NCBI GenBank assembly: GCA_902616145.1
Contig: CACMRM010000007.1
Coordinates: forward strand, 1-48,097
Direction of reading: 5' to 3'
Length of the DNA stretch: 48,097 nt
Source: an uncultured Pelagibacteraceae bacterium
Lineage (GTDB): Bacteria; Pseudomonadota; Alphaproteobacteria; Pelagibacterales; Pelagibacteraceae
Notes under the pieces: model-generated
Seen by the model: only the letters and a program-made list of their open reading frames with translations
Databases searched by the model: none
What the model was told of the DNA's origin: nothing
Shown here: positions 25,268-34,158 of the stretch, piece by piece
How positions within the stretch are numbered: position 1 is the stretch's first letter
How the letters are laid out: every line of letters starts with the position of its first letter
Program-made: the position numbers and the translations under genes

Positions 25268-25726
25268 TTATCTAACAAAATTTTTCTTATTTAATTTACT
25301 AAAATCTATTATCTTTGGATTTTGAGTGTTGTGAGGATGATTTTCCCCACTGTAAATTTTAAGATTTCCTAATTGTTTTTTGCCTAAAACACCACTAGGA
25401 AGCATTCTTTTTACGGCAAGCTTAAGAATTTCGTTAGATTTATTTTTCTCATGTAAAATTTGAGGCGAAGTTTCTTTAATTCCACCAGGATGACCTGTAT
25501 GCCTAAAATATTTTTTATTTTTAAACTTTTTTCCAGTAAATTTAATCTTATCTGTATTTGTAACAATAACAAAATCACCATTATCCATATGTGGGTTAAA
25601 AGTTGGTTTATTTTTTCCTCTTAATACAATTGAAATGTAACTAGCTAACCTTCCCACAGCTAGATTCTGCGCGTTAATCAATATCCAGTCTTTTTTAATT
25701 TCTTTTTTTTTAATAAATGGTGTCAT
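25268..25726 (-). CDS. rplM: 50S ribosomal protein L13
   Basis: This 152-residue protein has the uL13 patterns WILINAQNLAVGRLAS, GDFVIVTNTDKIKFTGKK, RHTGHPGGIKE and RMLPSGVLGKK. The frame is open seven codons further upstream to an ATG at 25747, but similarity begins at the chosen start (MTPFIKKK). Neither start has a clear ribosome-binding site. A likely promoter lies only a few bases upstream, so the mRNA may be almost leaderless. Confidence 0.97.
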   Translation of the reverse strand: MTPFIKKKEIKKDWILINAQNLAVGRLASYISIVLRGKNKPTFNPHMDNGDFVIVTNTDKIKFTGKKFKNKKYFRHTGHPGGIKETSPQILHEKNKSNEILKLAVKRMLPSGVLGKKQLGNLKIYSGENHPHNTQNPKIIDFSKLNKKNFVR

Positions 25727-25738
25727 TGCGATGGGCGA

Positions 25739-25767
25739 TACATACAAAGATTGTATATAAAAGTCAA
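25739..25767 (-). promoter_or_regulatory. rplM: Candidate rplM-rpsI promoter
   Basis: On the minus strand TTGACT (complement of 25762-25767) and TATGTA (complement of 25739-25744) are separated by exactly 17 bases. The -35 begins just after the ctaA stop codon. Predicted transcription would start about 5-7 bases before the rplM ATG at 25726. Confidence 0.4.
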
Positions 25768-25768
25768 T

Positions 25769-26794
25769 TTATTTTGCAAAGCAATAATATAAATTTACAG
25801 CACTTATTACAAGAATTACACCAAATATTTGATGAGATAATGCTACAAAAATATTTAAGTTTGAGATTAAAGTAATAACCCCTAAGAATATCTGAATAAG
25901 TATCAAAAAATTAAAATAAGAAACCGGCTTATAAAGTGAAGTATATTTTTTTCTAAATATAAAAGTATTCAAAATAATAGCGTATCCGAAAATAAAGTAA
26001 GCTATGTTTCTGTGATAAAATTGAACTAATGAATGATTGTTAAAATCAAAAAATTTGTCAATTGAATCTAAATTAATATCATTTGGAATATAAGAAACAC
26101 CCATAAGTGGCCATGATTGATATAACCTACCAGCGTCTAAACCTGAAACAAATGCACCAAAGATAATTTGTAAAAATACTAAGAGTAATAAAACTAAAAT
26201 TGGAATATTTCGTTTAGTTATATTAAAAAATTTTTTTGAAGTTTCGTTTTTAAAATTCAATGCTATCCAAAAAATAGTCGTTAAAATTACAATTGCAGTC
26301 GTCAAATGTAAAGATAACCTAAAATGACTGACAGTTACATCATTCGTTAAACCACTTTGTACCATCATCCAGCCGATTATTCCTTGGGTTATTATTAAAA
26401 ATAAAACTAAGTAACAGGGTATTAATAAATCTGTACGAATTTTTTTTGAAAAATGGAAGTATATCAGTGGAATAAGAAAAAAAATACCAATTATTCTACC
26501 CAAAACTCTATGGAAATATTCCCAATAAAAAATTACTTTAAATTGACTCAGAGTCATTTCAAAATTAATTAATTTGTATTGAGGTATTTGTTTGTATAGC
26601 AAGAAATACTCTTCCCATGAATCTTGTGTTAGTGGCGGCAACACACCTTTAAATAATTCCCATTCAGTAATTGATAGACCAGAATTTGTTAGTCTGGTTA
26701 ATCCGCCTATCAAAATGATGAAAAATACTAGTAGCATTGAAATTATAAGCCAGTGGTAAAATAAAGAGTCTTGTTTTTTGTTGTGTGCAATCAT
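25769..26794 (-). CDS. ctaA: Heme A synthase (COX15/CtaA)
   Basis: This 341-residue inner-membrane enzyme oxidises heme O to heme A for cytochrome aa3 oxidase. About eight hydrophobic helices are visible, and four histidines occur in the expected places: EYFHRVLG, SHFRLSLH, QFYHRNIAY and ALSHQIFG. The N-terminal GGLTRLTNSGLSITEW is the family hallmark, and the length is that of the alphaproteobacterial/mitochondrial type. It is divergent from the chorismate mutase gene across 52 AT-only-like bases, and rplM follows with its own promoter. Confidence 0.95.
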   Translation of the reverse strand: MIAHNKKQDSLFYHWLIISMLLVFFIILIGGLTRLTNSGLSITEWELFKGVLPPLTQDSWEEYFLLYKQIPQYKLINFEMTLSQFKVIFYWEYFHRVLGRIIGIFFLIPLIYFHFSKKIRTDLLIPCYLVLFLIITQGIIGWMMVQSGLTNDVTVSHFRLSLHLTTAIVILTTIFWIALNFKNETSKKFFNITKRNIPILVLLLLVFLQIIFGAFVSGLDAGRLYQSWPLMGVSYIPNDINLDSIDKFFDFNNHSLVQFYHRNIAYFIFGYAIILNTFIFRKKYTSLYKPVSYFNFLILIQIFLGVITLISNLNIFVALSHQIFGVILVISAVNLYYCFAK

Positions 26795-26846
26795 TAAAAT
26801 AATATATATATCTTATTAAATTTTCTTATATGAATTAAATGTCGCT

Positions 26847-27128
26847 ATGCCTAACAAAGAGATACTAAAATTAAGAAAAAAATTAGATCTATTAGATGAT
26901 CATTTTTTAAATATTATCAAAAAAAGAACAGTTCTAGTGACACAAGTTTTGAAAAACAAAAAATATAAAAAGGACATTATCGATCATAAGAGAATAAAAA
27001 TAATTTTAAAAAATATTAAAAATAAATCTATCAAAAGAAAAATTGATACAGAGATAACTAGGAAAATATGGAGTTCAATGATACGAGCTTATATTGATTT
27101 TGAATACAAAAACTTCAAAAAAAAATGA
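26847..27128 (+). CDS. Chorismate mutase, AroQ type
   Basis: This 93-residue all-helical protein matches the AroQ (type II) fold. Helix 1 carries LRKKLDLLDDHFLNIIKKR with the conserved first arginine and lysine/arginine, then a basic residue set (VTQVLKNKK) and DHKRIKIIL, and a C-terminal helix IWSSMIRAYIDFE. It converts chorismate to prephenate for Phe/Tyr synthesis. It is a monofunctional form, without fused prephenate dehydratase. Its TGA stop is immediately followed, with no gap, by the complement of the rpmG stop codon. Confidence 0.85.
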   Translation: MPNKEILKLRKKLDLLDDHFLNIIKKRTVLVTQVLKNKKYKKDIIDHKRIKIILKNIKNKSIKRKIDTEITRKIWSSMIRAYIDFEYKNFKKK

Positions 27129-27320
27129 CTATTTGCTGTGAGGAGGTAACTTTTTTTCAACAAAATACTCGTGCTTACGAGTATTAGGATTATATTTTTT
27201 TAATTTTAATTTATCTTTAGCTTTCTCTCCTTTTGTAGGTTTTTTCGCATAATAAATAAATTTACTATCTGGGTTACTTTCAGGAACCATTCTTACTTTA
27301 ATGTGAGATTTTTTTGCCAT
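27129..27320 (-). CDS. rpmG: 50S ribosomal protein L33
   Basis: This 63-residue basic protein matches bL33: it begins MAKKSHIKVRMVPES and ends with LKLKKYNPNTRKHEYFVEKK, the conserved C-terminal block. It lacks the zinc cysteines of the C+ form. It overlaps the end of the MerR gene by 23 bases in another frame, so its ribosome-binding site lies within merR. Confidence 0.93.
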   Translation of the reverse strand: MAKKSHIKVRMVPESNPDSKFIYYAKKPTKGEKAKDKLKLKKYNPNTRKHEYFVEKKLPPHSK

Positions 27321-27678
27321 AATCTTTTAATCTATTAACTCTTTCTAAAACGGACTTACTTTTTTCTTTAATTTTTTTTTTTAAATAAATTTCTTGTAAA
27401 CTATATGAATTAGACACGTCAAGCTTATTTATTTTCTTTTTAAGAAGTTTTTTAACTCCGCTCACTGTCATTCTCTTGTCATACAACATAAATTTAATTT
27501 TTTTGATTAATTCAACCTGGTCTTCTGAATAGTATCTCCTATTATTTATAATTTTTGGCTTTATTTCTTTAAACTCTTTTTCCCAGTATCTTATGATGTG
27601 ATTTAACGGTTTTTTATCTTTTTTATTTACGAGATTTAATAATCTAGATAACCCAGATATATTTAAAAGTTTTTTCAC
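27298..27678 (-). CDS. MerR-family transcriptional regulator
   Basis: This 126-residue protein has a MerR-type winged helix at the N-terminus (HIIRYWEKEFKEIKPK, then NNRRYYSEDQVELIKKI), with the characteristic RxYxxxDV-like pattern, and a short C-terminal coiled segment (about 85-120) for dimerisation. No cysteine-rich metal site is seen. A MerR-like gene directly after ihfA is a conserved arrangement in alphaproteobacteria; the target genes are not known to me. It starts 1 base after the ihfA end. Confidence 0.85.
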   Translation of the reverse strand: MKKLLNISGLSRLLNLVNKKDKKPLNHIIRYWEKEFKEIKPKIINNRRYYSEDQVELIKKIKFMLYDKRMTVSGVKKLLKKKINKLDVSNSYSLQEIYLKKKIKEKSKSVLERVNRLKDYGKKISH

Positions 27679-27679
27679 T

Positions 27680-27970
27680 TTAAGCGTTTAAATTACTAAT
27701 TAATTCTTTTGATGGAACAAACTTTACAGTTCGTCTGCTTTTAATTAAAACTTCTTTCATTGTTTTGGGGTTTCTTCCGACTCTTTCTTTTTTGTTAATA
27801 ATGTTAAAAGAACCGATTTTTTTTAGGTTTAATTTATTTTCCTTAATTTCTTGTATGATAGACTCTAATAAGTTATCAATTAATTTTTTTGAAAATAATT
27901 TAGAATAACCTTTTTTTTTAACTAAATGTTCAACAATATCGTCTTTGGTAAAATTAATTTTCTTTTTCAT
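27680..27970 (-). CDS. ihfA: Integration host factor alpha / HU-like DNA-bending protein
   Basis: This 96-residue protein has the HU/IHF fold: N-terminal helices (FTKDDIVEHLVKKKGYSK) and the beta-arm with KKERVGRNPKT carrying the DNA-intercalating proline, then VKFVPSKEL. The position after plsX and before merR is the usual place of ihfA in alphaproteobacteria, which favours IHF-alpha over HU. Its start lies 17 bases inside plsX. Confidence 0.9.
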   Translation of the reverse strand: MKKKINFTKDDIVEHLVKKKGYSKLFSKKLIDNLLESIIQEIKENKLNLKKIGSFNIINKKERVGRNPKTMKEVLIKSRRTVKFVPSKELISNLNA

Positions 27971-28994
27971 TTAAGTGAACTAAATTTTTTTTAATTTCAT
28001 CCATTAAATTACCTTTGATTATTTTGTAACATAAATCAATTGAATAATAGAATCCTAAAGCATCAGTTCCCCCATGGCTTTTTACAACTGGGCCGTTTAA
28101 TCCTAAAAAAATAGCACCATTGTATTTCCTTGGATCTAGTTTTGACTTAAATTTTTTTAGTGAAAAGTAGGAAAAGATTAATGAAATTCTACTATAAAAT
28201 GTTTCTGTTAACGATTTTTTCAAATTTTTTGTAATAAATTTTGCTGTTCCCTCAGCAGTTTTCAAAGCTATATTTCCAGTGAATCCATCTGTTACTATAA
28301 CATTTGTATCGCCTTCCATTATTTTATCACCTTCGATATATCCGTTAAAAATAAAGTTATTTTTTTTACTTAATTCTTTTAATCTATTAAAGGTTTTTTT
28401 TAAAATATCTGTTCCTTTAATTTCTTCTGAGCCGATATTTAATAATGATACTTTTGGAATTTCATTTTCAAATAATGATTTATACAAAGCTGCTCCCATT
28501 TCAGAAAAATCAACAAGGTTATTATCATTGCACTCAATATTCGCACCTAAATCTAAAACAACACTCATACCAGATTGATTTGGCCAAAGAGCAGCTAAAG
28601 CTGGTTTACTTACATCTTTCATCATCTTTAAAATCATCTTAGAAATTACAAGCAACACGCCTGTATTACCTGCCGATAAACTTATATCCGATTGCCCTGT
28701 AACTTGTGACTGAATACAATTCCACATGCTTGTATTCTTTGAATTTTTTATGGCTGTTAAAGGTGTTTCTTTATCAGATACAACTGAAGGTGAGTCAATT
28801 AAATTTATATTTTTACTTGATATTCCATATTCTTTAATTTTACCCTCTAGAATTTTTTTATCACCATATAAGTTTATATAGAAATCATCGTTTAAATTAT
28901 TTTTCTTTAAAAAAATACTAACTCCTTCGACAGTTTTATCTGGAGAATTGTCGCCACCCATTGCATCAATAGCAATAGTAATTTTTTTACTCAT
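27954..28994 (-). CDS. plsX: Phosphate acyltransferase PlsX
   Basis: This 346-residue enzyme converts acyl-ACP to acyl phosphate for phospholipid synthesis. Family patterns are AIDAMGGDNSPDKTVEG at the N-terminus, SAGNTGVLLVISKM, and near the C-terminus FLGLNGPVVKSHGGTD. It follows rpmF after 8 bases. In many alphaproteobacteria fabH comes next, but here plsX overlaps ihfA directly. Confidence 0.96.
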   Translation of the reverse strand: MSKKITIAIDAMGGDNSPDKTVEGVSIFLKKNNLNDDFYINLYGDKKILEGKIKEYGISSKNINLIDSPSVVSDKETPLTAIKNSKNTSMWNCIQSQVTGQSDISLSAGNTGVLLVISKMILKMMKDVSKPALAALWPNQSGMSVVLDLGANIECNDNNLVDFSEMGAALYKSLFENEIPKVSLLNIGSEEIKGTDILKKTFNRLKELSKKNNFIFNGYIEGDKIMEGDTNVIVTDGFTGNIALKTAEGTAKFITKNLKKSLTETFYSRISLIFSYFSLKKFKSKLDPRKYNGAIFLGLNGPVVKSHGGTDALGFYYSIDLCYKIIKGNLMDEIKKNLVHLNEKEN

Positions 28995-29002
28995 TTAAAA
29001 TA

Positions 29003-29176
29003 TTAGACGTCTAAGATCTTTTTACCGTTATAGTAACCAGATTTTAAATCAATATGATGTGATAATTTATATTCACCACTTTTTTTATCTTCTGCAATAT
29101 TCACACCAGAAATTCTATGATGAGATCTTCTCATCTTTTTTCTTGATACAGAAGTTTTTCTTTTAGGAACTGCCAT
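29003..29176 (-). CDS. rpmF: 50S ribosomal protein L32
   Basis: A 57-codon frame translates to a protein starting [20 protein letters not shown], followed by [20 protein letters not shown] and ending [11 protein letters not shown]. This is bL32, which needs this Arg/His-rich N-terminus. The stop TAA is at 29003-29005. Its first 14 bases overlap the end of the cytochrome chaperone gene in another frame, and plsX follows after 8 bases, the conserved rpmF-plsX order. Confidence 0.95.
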   Translation of the reverse strand: MAVPKRKTSVSRKKMRRSHHRISGVNIAEDKKSGEYKLSHHIDLKSGYYNGKKILDV

Positions 29177-29672
29177 AATTATTAAATTTTATTGCACCTC
29201 TTAACACATTATCAAGTGGTAATTCAAAGCAAAATTTATAAAAATTTGCTAAATATTGTTTAAAATCTAGGTATTTATCTTTTTTTTCACCTTTTAGTTC
29301 ATTGAAATACTTAAAAATTAAATCATCATTAATGATAAATTCATTTTCTTGTTTAATTTCAAGTTTAAGCAAAATATCATATAGAATTTTATTTAGATCT
29401 TTCATTTTCTTATTTACGGCTACATCGCCATACCCTAGCTCTCTCATATTATTTTCGATATTTTTGAATAGCGAGTCATATAAATCTTGATTAAATTTTG
29501 TACTCTTCTTTTTAAAGATGATAAGTAAAATAGAAAAATGCAAAAACATTAGATAAATTCTTGTTTCGAAATTATCTTTCAAACCTATTTTGTTGTAAAA
29601 AAAAATATTTCGGGATAATAATAATAATGTATTATATAAATTAGTATCATGTTTTTTAAATTTAAATATCAT
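29163..29672 (-). CDS. Ubiquinol-cytochrome c chaperone (CBP3-like)
   Basis: This 169-residue protein belongs to the family of mitochondrial CBP3/UQCC1, which assists cytochrome b synthesis and bc1 complex assembly. The diagnostic block [18 protein letters not shown] is near 76-93. No signal or membrane helix is certain. Its 5' end overlaps the 5' end of the divergent bamE gene by 24 bases, and its 3' end overlaps rpmF by 14 bases. The order bamE / this gene / rpmF / plsX is known from other alphaproteobacteria, where a YceD/DUF177 gene often lies between; none is present here. Confidence 0.82.
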   Translation of the reverse strand: MIFKFKKHDTNLYNTLLLLSRNIFFYNKIGLKDNFETRIYLMFLHFSILLIIFKKKSTKFNQDLYDSLFKNIENNMRELGYGDVAVNKKMKDLNKILYDILLKLEIKQENEFIINDDLIFKYFNELKGEKKDKYLDFKQYLANFYKFCFELPLDNVLRGAIKFNNYGSS

Positions 29673-30119
29673 AATAATAAATTTTTAGTTTATTTATTTA
29701 TTATTTTAGTTAATTGTCAATTTCAAGAGCCAACTAAAAATCATGGTATTTTATTCCTAGAAAATAGATCTAATCAATTAAAGGTAGAAGTAAACAATAA
29801 AAATGACGTTGTTAGGTTATTAGGACAACCGCACACTAAATCAATATCAAACGTAGATGATTGGATATATATTGAAAGAGTCATGACTAAAGGGTCCTAT
29901 CATAGGCTTGGGCAAAATGTTTTAAAATCATCTAATGTTTTAGTGCTAACGTTTGATAAATACGGTGTTCTAAAAGAAAAAAGATTTTTAAACAAAAACG
30001 ATATAAAAAAAATGACTTTTTCTAAAAAGGAAACTGAAAATAATTTATCAAAAAAAAGTTTTGTTGAATCTTTTCTCTCTAGTGTAAAAACCAAAATGTA
30101 CGGGAATAGAAAAAAATAA
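29649..30119 (+). CDS. bamE: Outer-membrane assembly lipoprotein BamE (SmpA/OmlA)
   Basis: This 156-residue lipoprotein has a signal sequence with lipobox ending at Cys23 (IILVNC) and a BamE domain: the conserved DVVRLLGQPHTKS and DDWIYIER patterns near 53-78. BamE is an accessory subunit of the BAM machine that inserts outer-membrane beta-barrels. The C-terminal extension (about 125-156) is charged and specific. No later ATG exists before the domain, so this start is needed for the signal peptide. The gene converges with hppA, with 3 bases between the stops. Confidence 0.85.
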   Translation: MFFKFKYHNNKFLVYLFIILVNCQFQEPTKNHGILFLENRSNQLKVEVNNKNDVVRLLGQPHTKSISNVDDWIYIERVMTKGSYHRLGQNVLKSSNVLVLTFDKYGVLKEKRFLNKNDIKKMTFSKKETENNLSKKSFVESFLSSVKTKMYGNRKK

Positions 30120-30122
30120 ATA

Positions 30123-32228
30123 TTAGTGAGCTATTATTGCTAGGAGAAGTAAAGCAACTATATTTGTAATTTTAATCATTGGATTTACTGCTGGACCAGC
30201 TGTATCTTTATATGGATCTCCAACAGTGTCTCCTGTAACGGCAGACTTATGTGCCTCTGATCCTTTCCCGCCGAAATTTCCATCCTCAATATATTTTTTG
30301 GCATTATCCCAAGCTCCTCCGCCAGCAGTCATTGAAACAGCAACGAATAGTCCTGTAACGATCACTCCCAATAACATGGCTCCTAAGGATGATAAAGCTG
30401 CCTCTAATCCACCAATTTGAAATATGATAAAATATAAGATAATTGGCGATAAAACTGGTAATAAAGATGGGATTATCATTTCTTTAATTGCTGCTTTTGT
30501 TAATAAATCTACTAGTCTACCGTAATCAGGTTTTCTTTTTCCTTTCATGATACCAGGAATTTTTTTAAATTGTCTTCGAACTTCTATTACAACTGCGCCG
30601 CCTGCCCGACCTACGGCTTGCATTCCCATTGAACCAAATAAATATGGTAACATTCCTCCGATTAATAGCCCAGCCACAACAAAAGGATTAGATAAATCAA
30701 ACGTAACATTTACACCCTCTAGTGCGGATCCTTTTACTTTTGAAAAATATTTTATGTCTTCAGTGTAAGCTGCGAAAAGAACTAGAGCGCCTAATCCAGC
30801 TGATCCAATAGCATAACCTTTTGTAACAGCTTTTGTAGTATTTCCTACTGCATCTAAAGCATCCGTAGTTTTTCTAACATTTTTTGGCAGCTTTGACATC
30901 TCTGCTATACCGCCCGCATTATCTGTAACTGGGCCGTAAGCATCCAAAGCAACAACCATACCAGTAAGTGCGAGCATTGCTGTTACGGCTATAGCGATTC
31001 CATAAAGACCAGCCAAGCTATTAGTATATAAAATACCTGCAACAATTATTAGAGCAGGTATTGCTGTAGCTTCCATTGAAATAGCTAAACCTTGAATTAC
31101 ATTCGTTCCATGACCTGTTGTGGAGGATTTTGCTACAGTTTTAACTGGCCTATAATCAGTGCCAGTATAATATTCTGTAACCCATATAAGAAGTCCTGTA
31201 ATAACAAAACCAACTATTCCACATATGTAAAGATCTAAACCGTTGAAATTTGCGCCAGCATTATTAATGTAATCATTATTTAATCCAATTAACTTATCGG
31301 TCACTGGATACATAATAATTAATGATGTAATTGCTGTAACTATAAAGCCTTTATAAAGTGCTCCCATAATATTCTTGCTTTTCCCCAGCTTAACAAACCA
31401 TGTACCGATTATAGAAGTAATTATGCAAGCTCCCCCTATAGCTAAAGGGTAAATCATTAAATTATATTCTTGAGGTGAAAAAATTGATGCAAGAACCATA
31501 GTGGCAACTATTGTCACTGCATATGTTTCAAATAAATCAGCCGCCATACCCGCACAATCACCAACATTATCTCCAACGTTATCTGCAATTACAGCAGGGT
31601 TTCTTGGATCATCTTCTGGAATGCCTGCTTCAACCTTACCAACTAAGTCAGCTCCCACATCTGCTCCTTTAGTAAAAATTCCACCTCCTAATCTTGCAAA
31701 AATTGAGATAAGTGATGCTCCAAAACCTAAAGCGACTAATGCGTTAATTATTTCTCTATTATCTACTTCTAAGTTAATTAGTATTATATAGTAAATTGTA
31801 ATAGCAAGTAGTGCCAAACCAGCCACAAGAAGACCAGTGATAGCGCCAGATTTAAATGCAATAGTCAAACCTGATTGTAAATCATTTCTAGCTGCTTCTG
31901 CGGTTCTAACATTAGCTTTAACAGAAATCAGCATACCTACATATCCTGCGACACCAGATAAAAAAGCACCAATAAAATATCCAAATCCAACCAAATAATT
32001 GAAAAAATATGTAACTATAGCTAAAACAATTACACCAACAACTGCTATCGTTTTATATTGTCTATTTAAATATGCTTTAGCTCCAATTTGTATAGCCTCG
32101 GCTATTTCTTGCATTCTAGAGTTTCCAGGACTTGAGGAAATAATTTGTCCAGAAAGTAAATAACTGTAAGCAACGGCAAGAATACCTGTGAAAGAGATTA
32201 AGTATAAGAGTTCTAAATAATTACTCAT
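30123..32228 (-). CDS. hppA: Membrane H+-translocating pyrophosphatase, K+-independent type
   Basis: This 701-residue protein with about 16 membrane helices couples pyrophosphate hydrolysis to proton pumping. Signature motifs are [39 protein letters not shown] and, near the C-terminus, [14 protein letters not shown]. The stretch [18 protein letters not shown] has lysine where K+-dependent enzymes have alanine, marking the K+-independent class. The frame extends to a TTG 14 codons upstream, but the ATG at 32228 ([11 protein letters not shown]) is the natural start. An energy-conserving pyrophosphatase fits an oligotrophic marine cell. Confidence 0.96.
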   Translation of the reverse strand: MSNYLELLYLISFTGILAVAYSYLLSGQIISSSPGNSRMQEIAEAIQIGAKAYLNRQYKTIAVVGVIVLAIVTYFFNYLVGFGYFIGAFLSGVAGYVGMLISVKANVRTAEAARNDLQSGLTIAFKSGAITGLLVAGLALLAITIYYIILINLEVDNREIINALVALGFGASLISIFARLGGGIFTKGADVGADLVGKVEAGIPEDDPRNPAVIADNVGDNVGDCAGMAADLFETYAVTIVATMVLASIFSPQEYNLMIYPLAIGGACIITSIIGTWFVKLGKSKNIMGALYKGFIVTAITSLIIMYPVTDKLIGLNNDYINNAGANFNGLDLYICGIVGFVITGLLIWVTEYYTGTDYRPVKTVAKSSTTGHGTNVIQGLAISMEATAIPALIIVAGILYTNSLAGLYGIAIAVTAMLALTGMVVALDAYGPVTDNAGGIAEMSKLPKNVRKTTDALDAVGNTTKAVTKGYAIGSAGLGALVLFAAYTEDIKYFSKVKGSALEGVNVTFDLSNPFVVAGLLIGGMLPYLFGSMGMQAVGRAGGAVVIEVRRQFKKIPGIMKGKRKPDYGRLVDLLTKAAIKEMIIPSLLPVLSPIILYFIIFQIGGLEAALSSLGAMLLGVIVTGLFVAVSMTAGGGAWDNAKKYIEDGNFGGKGSEAHKSAVTGDTVGDPYKDTAGPAVNPMIKITNIVALLLLAIIAH

Positions 32229-32297
32229 TTTAATAAAGGGATAAATGCCAAATATGTAATAAAAACGCAAGCTAAACTTGATGTATTTTTAAAAAAT

Positions 32298-32699
32298 TTA
32301 CTCATCTTTTCTTAATACTTTAGATATTTTGTCTAAAATTGCGTTTAAATAACCTATTTGTACTTTTTCTAAAAAATATTCAGAAGCTAAAACATACTCA
32401 TTTATAATCACTTTTTTAGGATTTTTATGCTTGAATAAAAGTTCATAAATAGCTGCGAAAAGTATTATTTTCAATAACTTGTCTGTCTTTTTTAAATTAA
32501 TGTCTTTACTTAAATGGTTAGTGATGGTCTCTTCAATAAGCTCTGATCTCTCAAGAGTTCCAGAAACAACTTCTTTAATGAATTTTCTGTATTGATTTTT
32601 AGGATAATTAATTTCTGACTGGGGATTTAGTAAAAAATTGTAAATTTTTTGAATAACTTTTATTCTTGGAGACGGGTTTTTAAATTTTTTTTGGTCCAT
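32298..32699 (-). CDS. nusB: Transcription antitermination factor NusB
   Basis: This 133-residue all-helical protein matches NusB (SPRIKVIQKIYNFL at the start, INEYVLASEYF and LNAILDKI near the end). It binds boxA RNA with S10 and promotes rRNA antitermination. It overlaps ribH by 20 bases, a common ribH-nusB pairing. The thiL gene often found next is absent. Confidence 0.9.
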   Translation of the reverse strand: MDQKKFKNPSPRIKVIQKIYNFLLNPQSEINYPKNQYRKFIKEVVSGTLERSELIEETITNHLSKDINLKKTDKLLKIILFAAIYELLFKHKNPKKVIINEYVLASEYFLEKVQIGYLNAILDKISKVLRKDE

Positions 32700-33105
32700 T
32701 AGACAATATAGATATAACTGCTTGTGCAGCTTCCAGTCCTTTATTTGGTTTATTTGATTTTATTTTACCAGACCTTTCGTATGCTTGACTTTTATTATTC
32801 GCTGTAATTATTCCATTGCCAATCGGTTTATTATATTTAATTGAAAGATCTAAAATTGCTTTAAAAGAGGACTTGCAAATAAAATCGAAGTGAGATGTTT
32901 TTCCTTTTATTACACAGCCTAAAATGACAAAAGCATCAAACTTTTCAATATTTTTTCTTATGGCGATTGGTGTTTCGAACACCCCAGGAACTTTGATTAA
33001 ACTTATTTGAAAATTTTTATTTTTTAAAACTTTTTTTGCAGCGTTTTCAAGATTTTTTGTTATGTCCTTATAATAATTTGCGTTTATAATAAGTATTTTT
33101 TTCAT
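32680..33105 (-). CDS. ribH: 6,7-Dimethyl-8-ribityllumazine synthase
   Basis: This 141-residue enzyme condenses the DHBP and pyrimidine intermediates in riboflavin synthesis. Motifs visible are PGVFETPIAI (substrate loop), LGCVIKGKTSHFDFI with the catalytic histidine, and GIITANNKSQAYERSG. It overlaps ribB by 4 bases and nusB by 20 bases. Confidence 0.95.
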   Translation of the reverse strand: MKKILIINANYYKDITKNLENAAKKVLKNKNFQISLIKVPGVFETPIAIRKNIEKFDAFVILGCVIKGKTSHFDFICKSSFKAILDLSIKYNKPIGNGIITANNKSQAYERSGKIKSNKPNKGLEAAQAVISILSNGPKKI

Positions 33106-34157
33106 TTTATAATTATTTGTTTTTTAATTTTTAAACCAAATCCTTCTAAACCGATTATTTTTTTCTTTTTACGAGAAATTAGTATCATATTTTTCACTTT
33201 TAAATCTTTGATAATTTGCGCTCCTATTCCATAATATCTTAAAGTTATTTCAGCATCATTATTACCTCTACTAATTTGATTATTAATGATAATTAGTAAA
33301 TACTTTTTGTATTTTGCTAAAAGCCTTATATTTTTTTTGATCTCTTTATCTTTAAAGAGATTAATTTTTTTTATCTTTTTAGATAAAACTCTTACCACTA
33401 TTGGTTGGTTTTTTAAAAATTTCCCTTTTGAAATTGCAAAACTTTCAGATAGATTGATTTTATTTTTATAAATGTGAAGAGTGTTCCTAAAATTATTATT
33501 TAAGGTTATATTTTTTATATTTGTTTTGTAGATAAGTTTTTCATTTTTCAATCTGTGAGCAATTATATCAGCTATAGATGCGATCTTTATTTTATGTTTT
33601 TTTGAAAAATTAAATAAATCATCTAATCTTGCCATTCGTCCATCCTCATTCATTACCTCGCAAATAACAGAGCTAGGGTTTAGTTTAGATAACTTTGAAA
33701 TATCTACGGATGCTTCTGTGTGACCCGCTCTTTCTAAAACTCCTCCGTTTCTCGCAACTAACGGAAACACATGTCCAGGTGAAACAATATCATTTTTTTT
33801 GGATTTAGGATTTATAGCTACTCTAATAGTTTTTGCCCTATCAAAAGCTGAAATCCCAGTTGAAATTCCTTTTTTGGCTTCTATAGATATAGTAAAAGCT
33901 GTTTGCATTCTTGATTTATTAATCTGTGACATTAACGGAAGTCTTAGTTTTTCAATTTGTTTTTTTGTCAAAGCTAAACAGATTAGGCCTCTTCCATGTT
34001 TAGCCATAAAATTAATTATTTTTGAATTACATTTTGATCCAGGTATTACTAGATCACCCTCATTTTCTCTATTTTTATCATCTACTAAAATAAACATTTT
34101 ACCTTTTTTAGCATCTTTTATAATTGAAGAAATTGAAGAGAATTTTTTTGATGCCAT
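33102..34157 (-). CDS. ribB: 3,4-Dihydroxy-2-butanone 4-phosphate synthase with degenerate GTP cyclohydrolase II domain (RibBX-like)
   Basis: This 351-residue protein has an N-terminal DHBP synthase domain (about 1-205) with the catalytic acidic loop DDKNRENEGD (26-35) and GHTEASVD-like RAGHTEASVDISKL. The C-terminal half has remnants of GTP cyclohydrolase II (RYYGIGAQIIKDLKV, GLEGFGLKI), but the zinc-binding cysteine cluster is absent, as is the GTP-binding loop. So only the ribulose-5-phosphate to DHBP reaction is expected. Similar non-functional C-terminal domains (RibBX) occur in other proteobacteria, with a separate RibA elsewhere. It lies between ribE and ribH. Confidence 0.88.
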   Translation of the reverse strand: MASKKFSSISSIIKDAKKGKMFILVDDKNRENEGDLVIPGSKCNSKIINFMAKHGRGLICLALTKKQIEKLRLPLMSQINKSRMQTAFTISIEAKKGISTGISAFDRAKTIRVAINPKSKKNDIVSPGHVFPLVARNGGVLERAGHTEASVDISKLSKLNPSSVICEVMNEDGRMARLDDLFNFSKKHKIKIASIADIIAHRLKNEKLIYKTNIKNITLNNNFRNTLHIYKNKINLSESFAISKGKFLKNQPIVVRVLSKKIKKINLFKDKEIKKNIRLLAKYKKYLLIIINNQISRGNNDAEITLRYYGIGAQIIKDLKVKNMILISRKKKKIIGLEGFGLKIKKQIIIK

Positions 34158-34158
34158 T

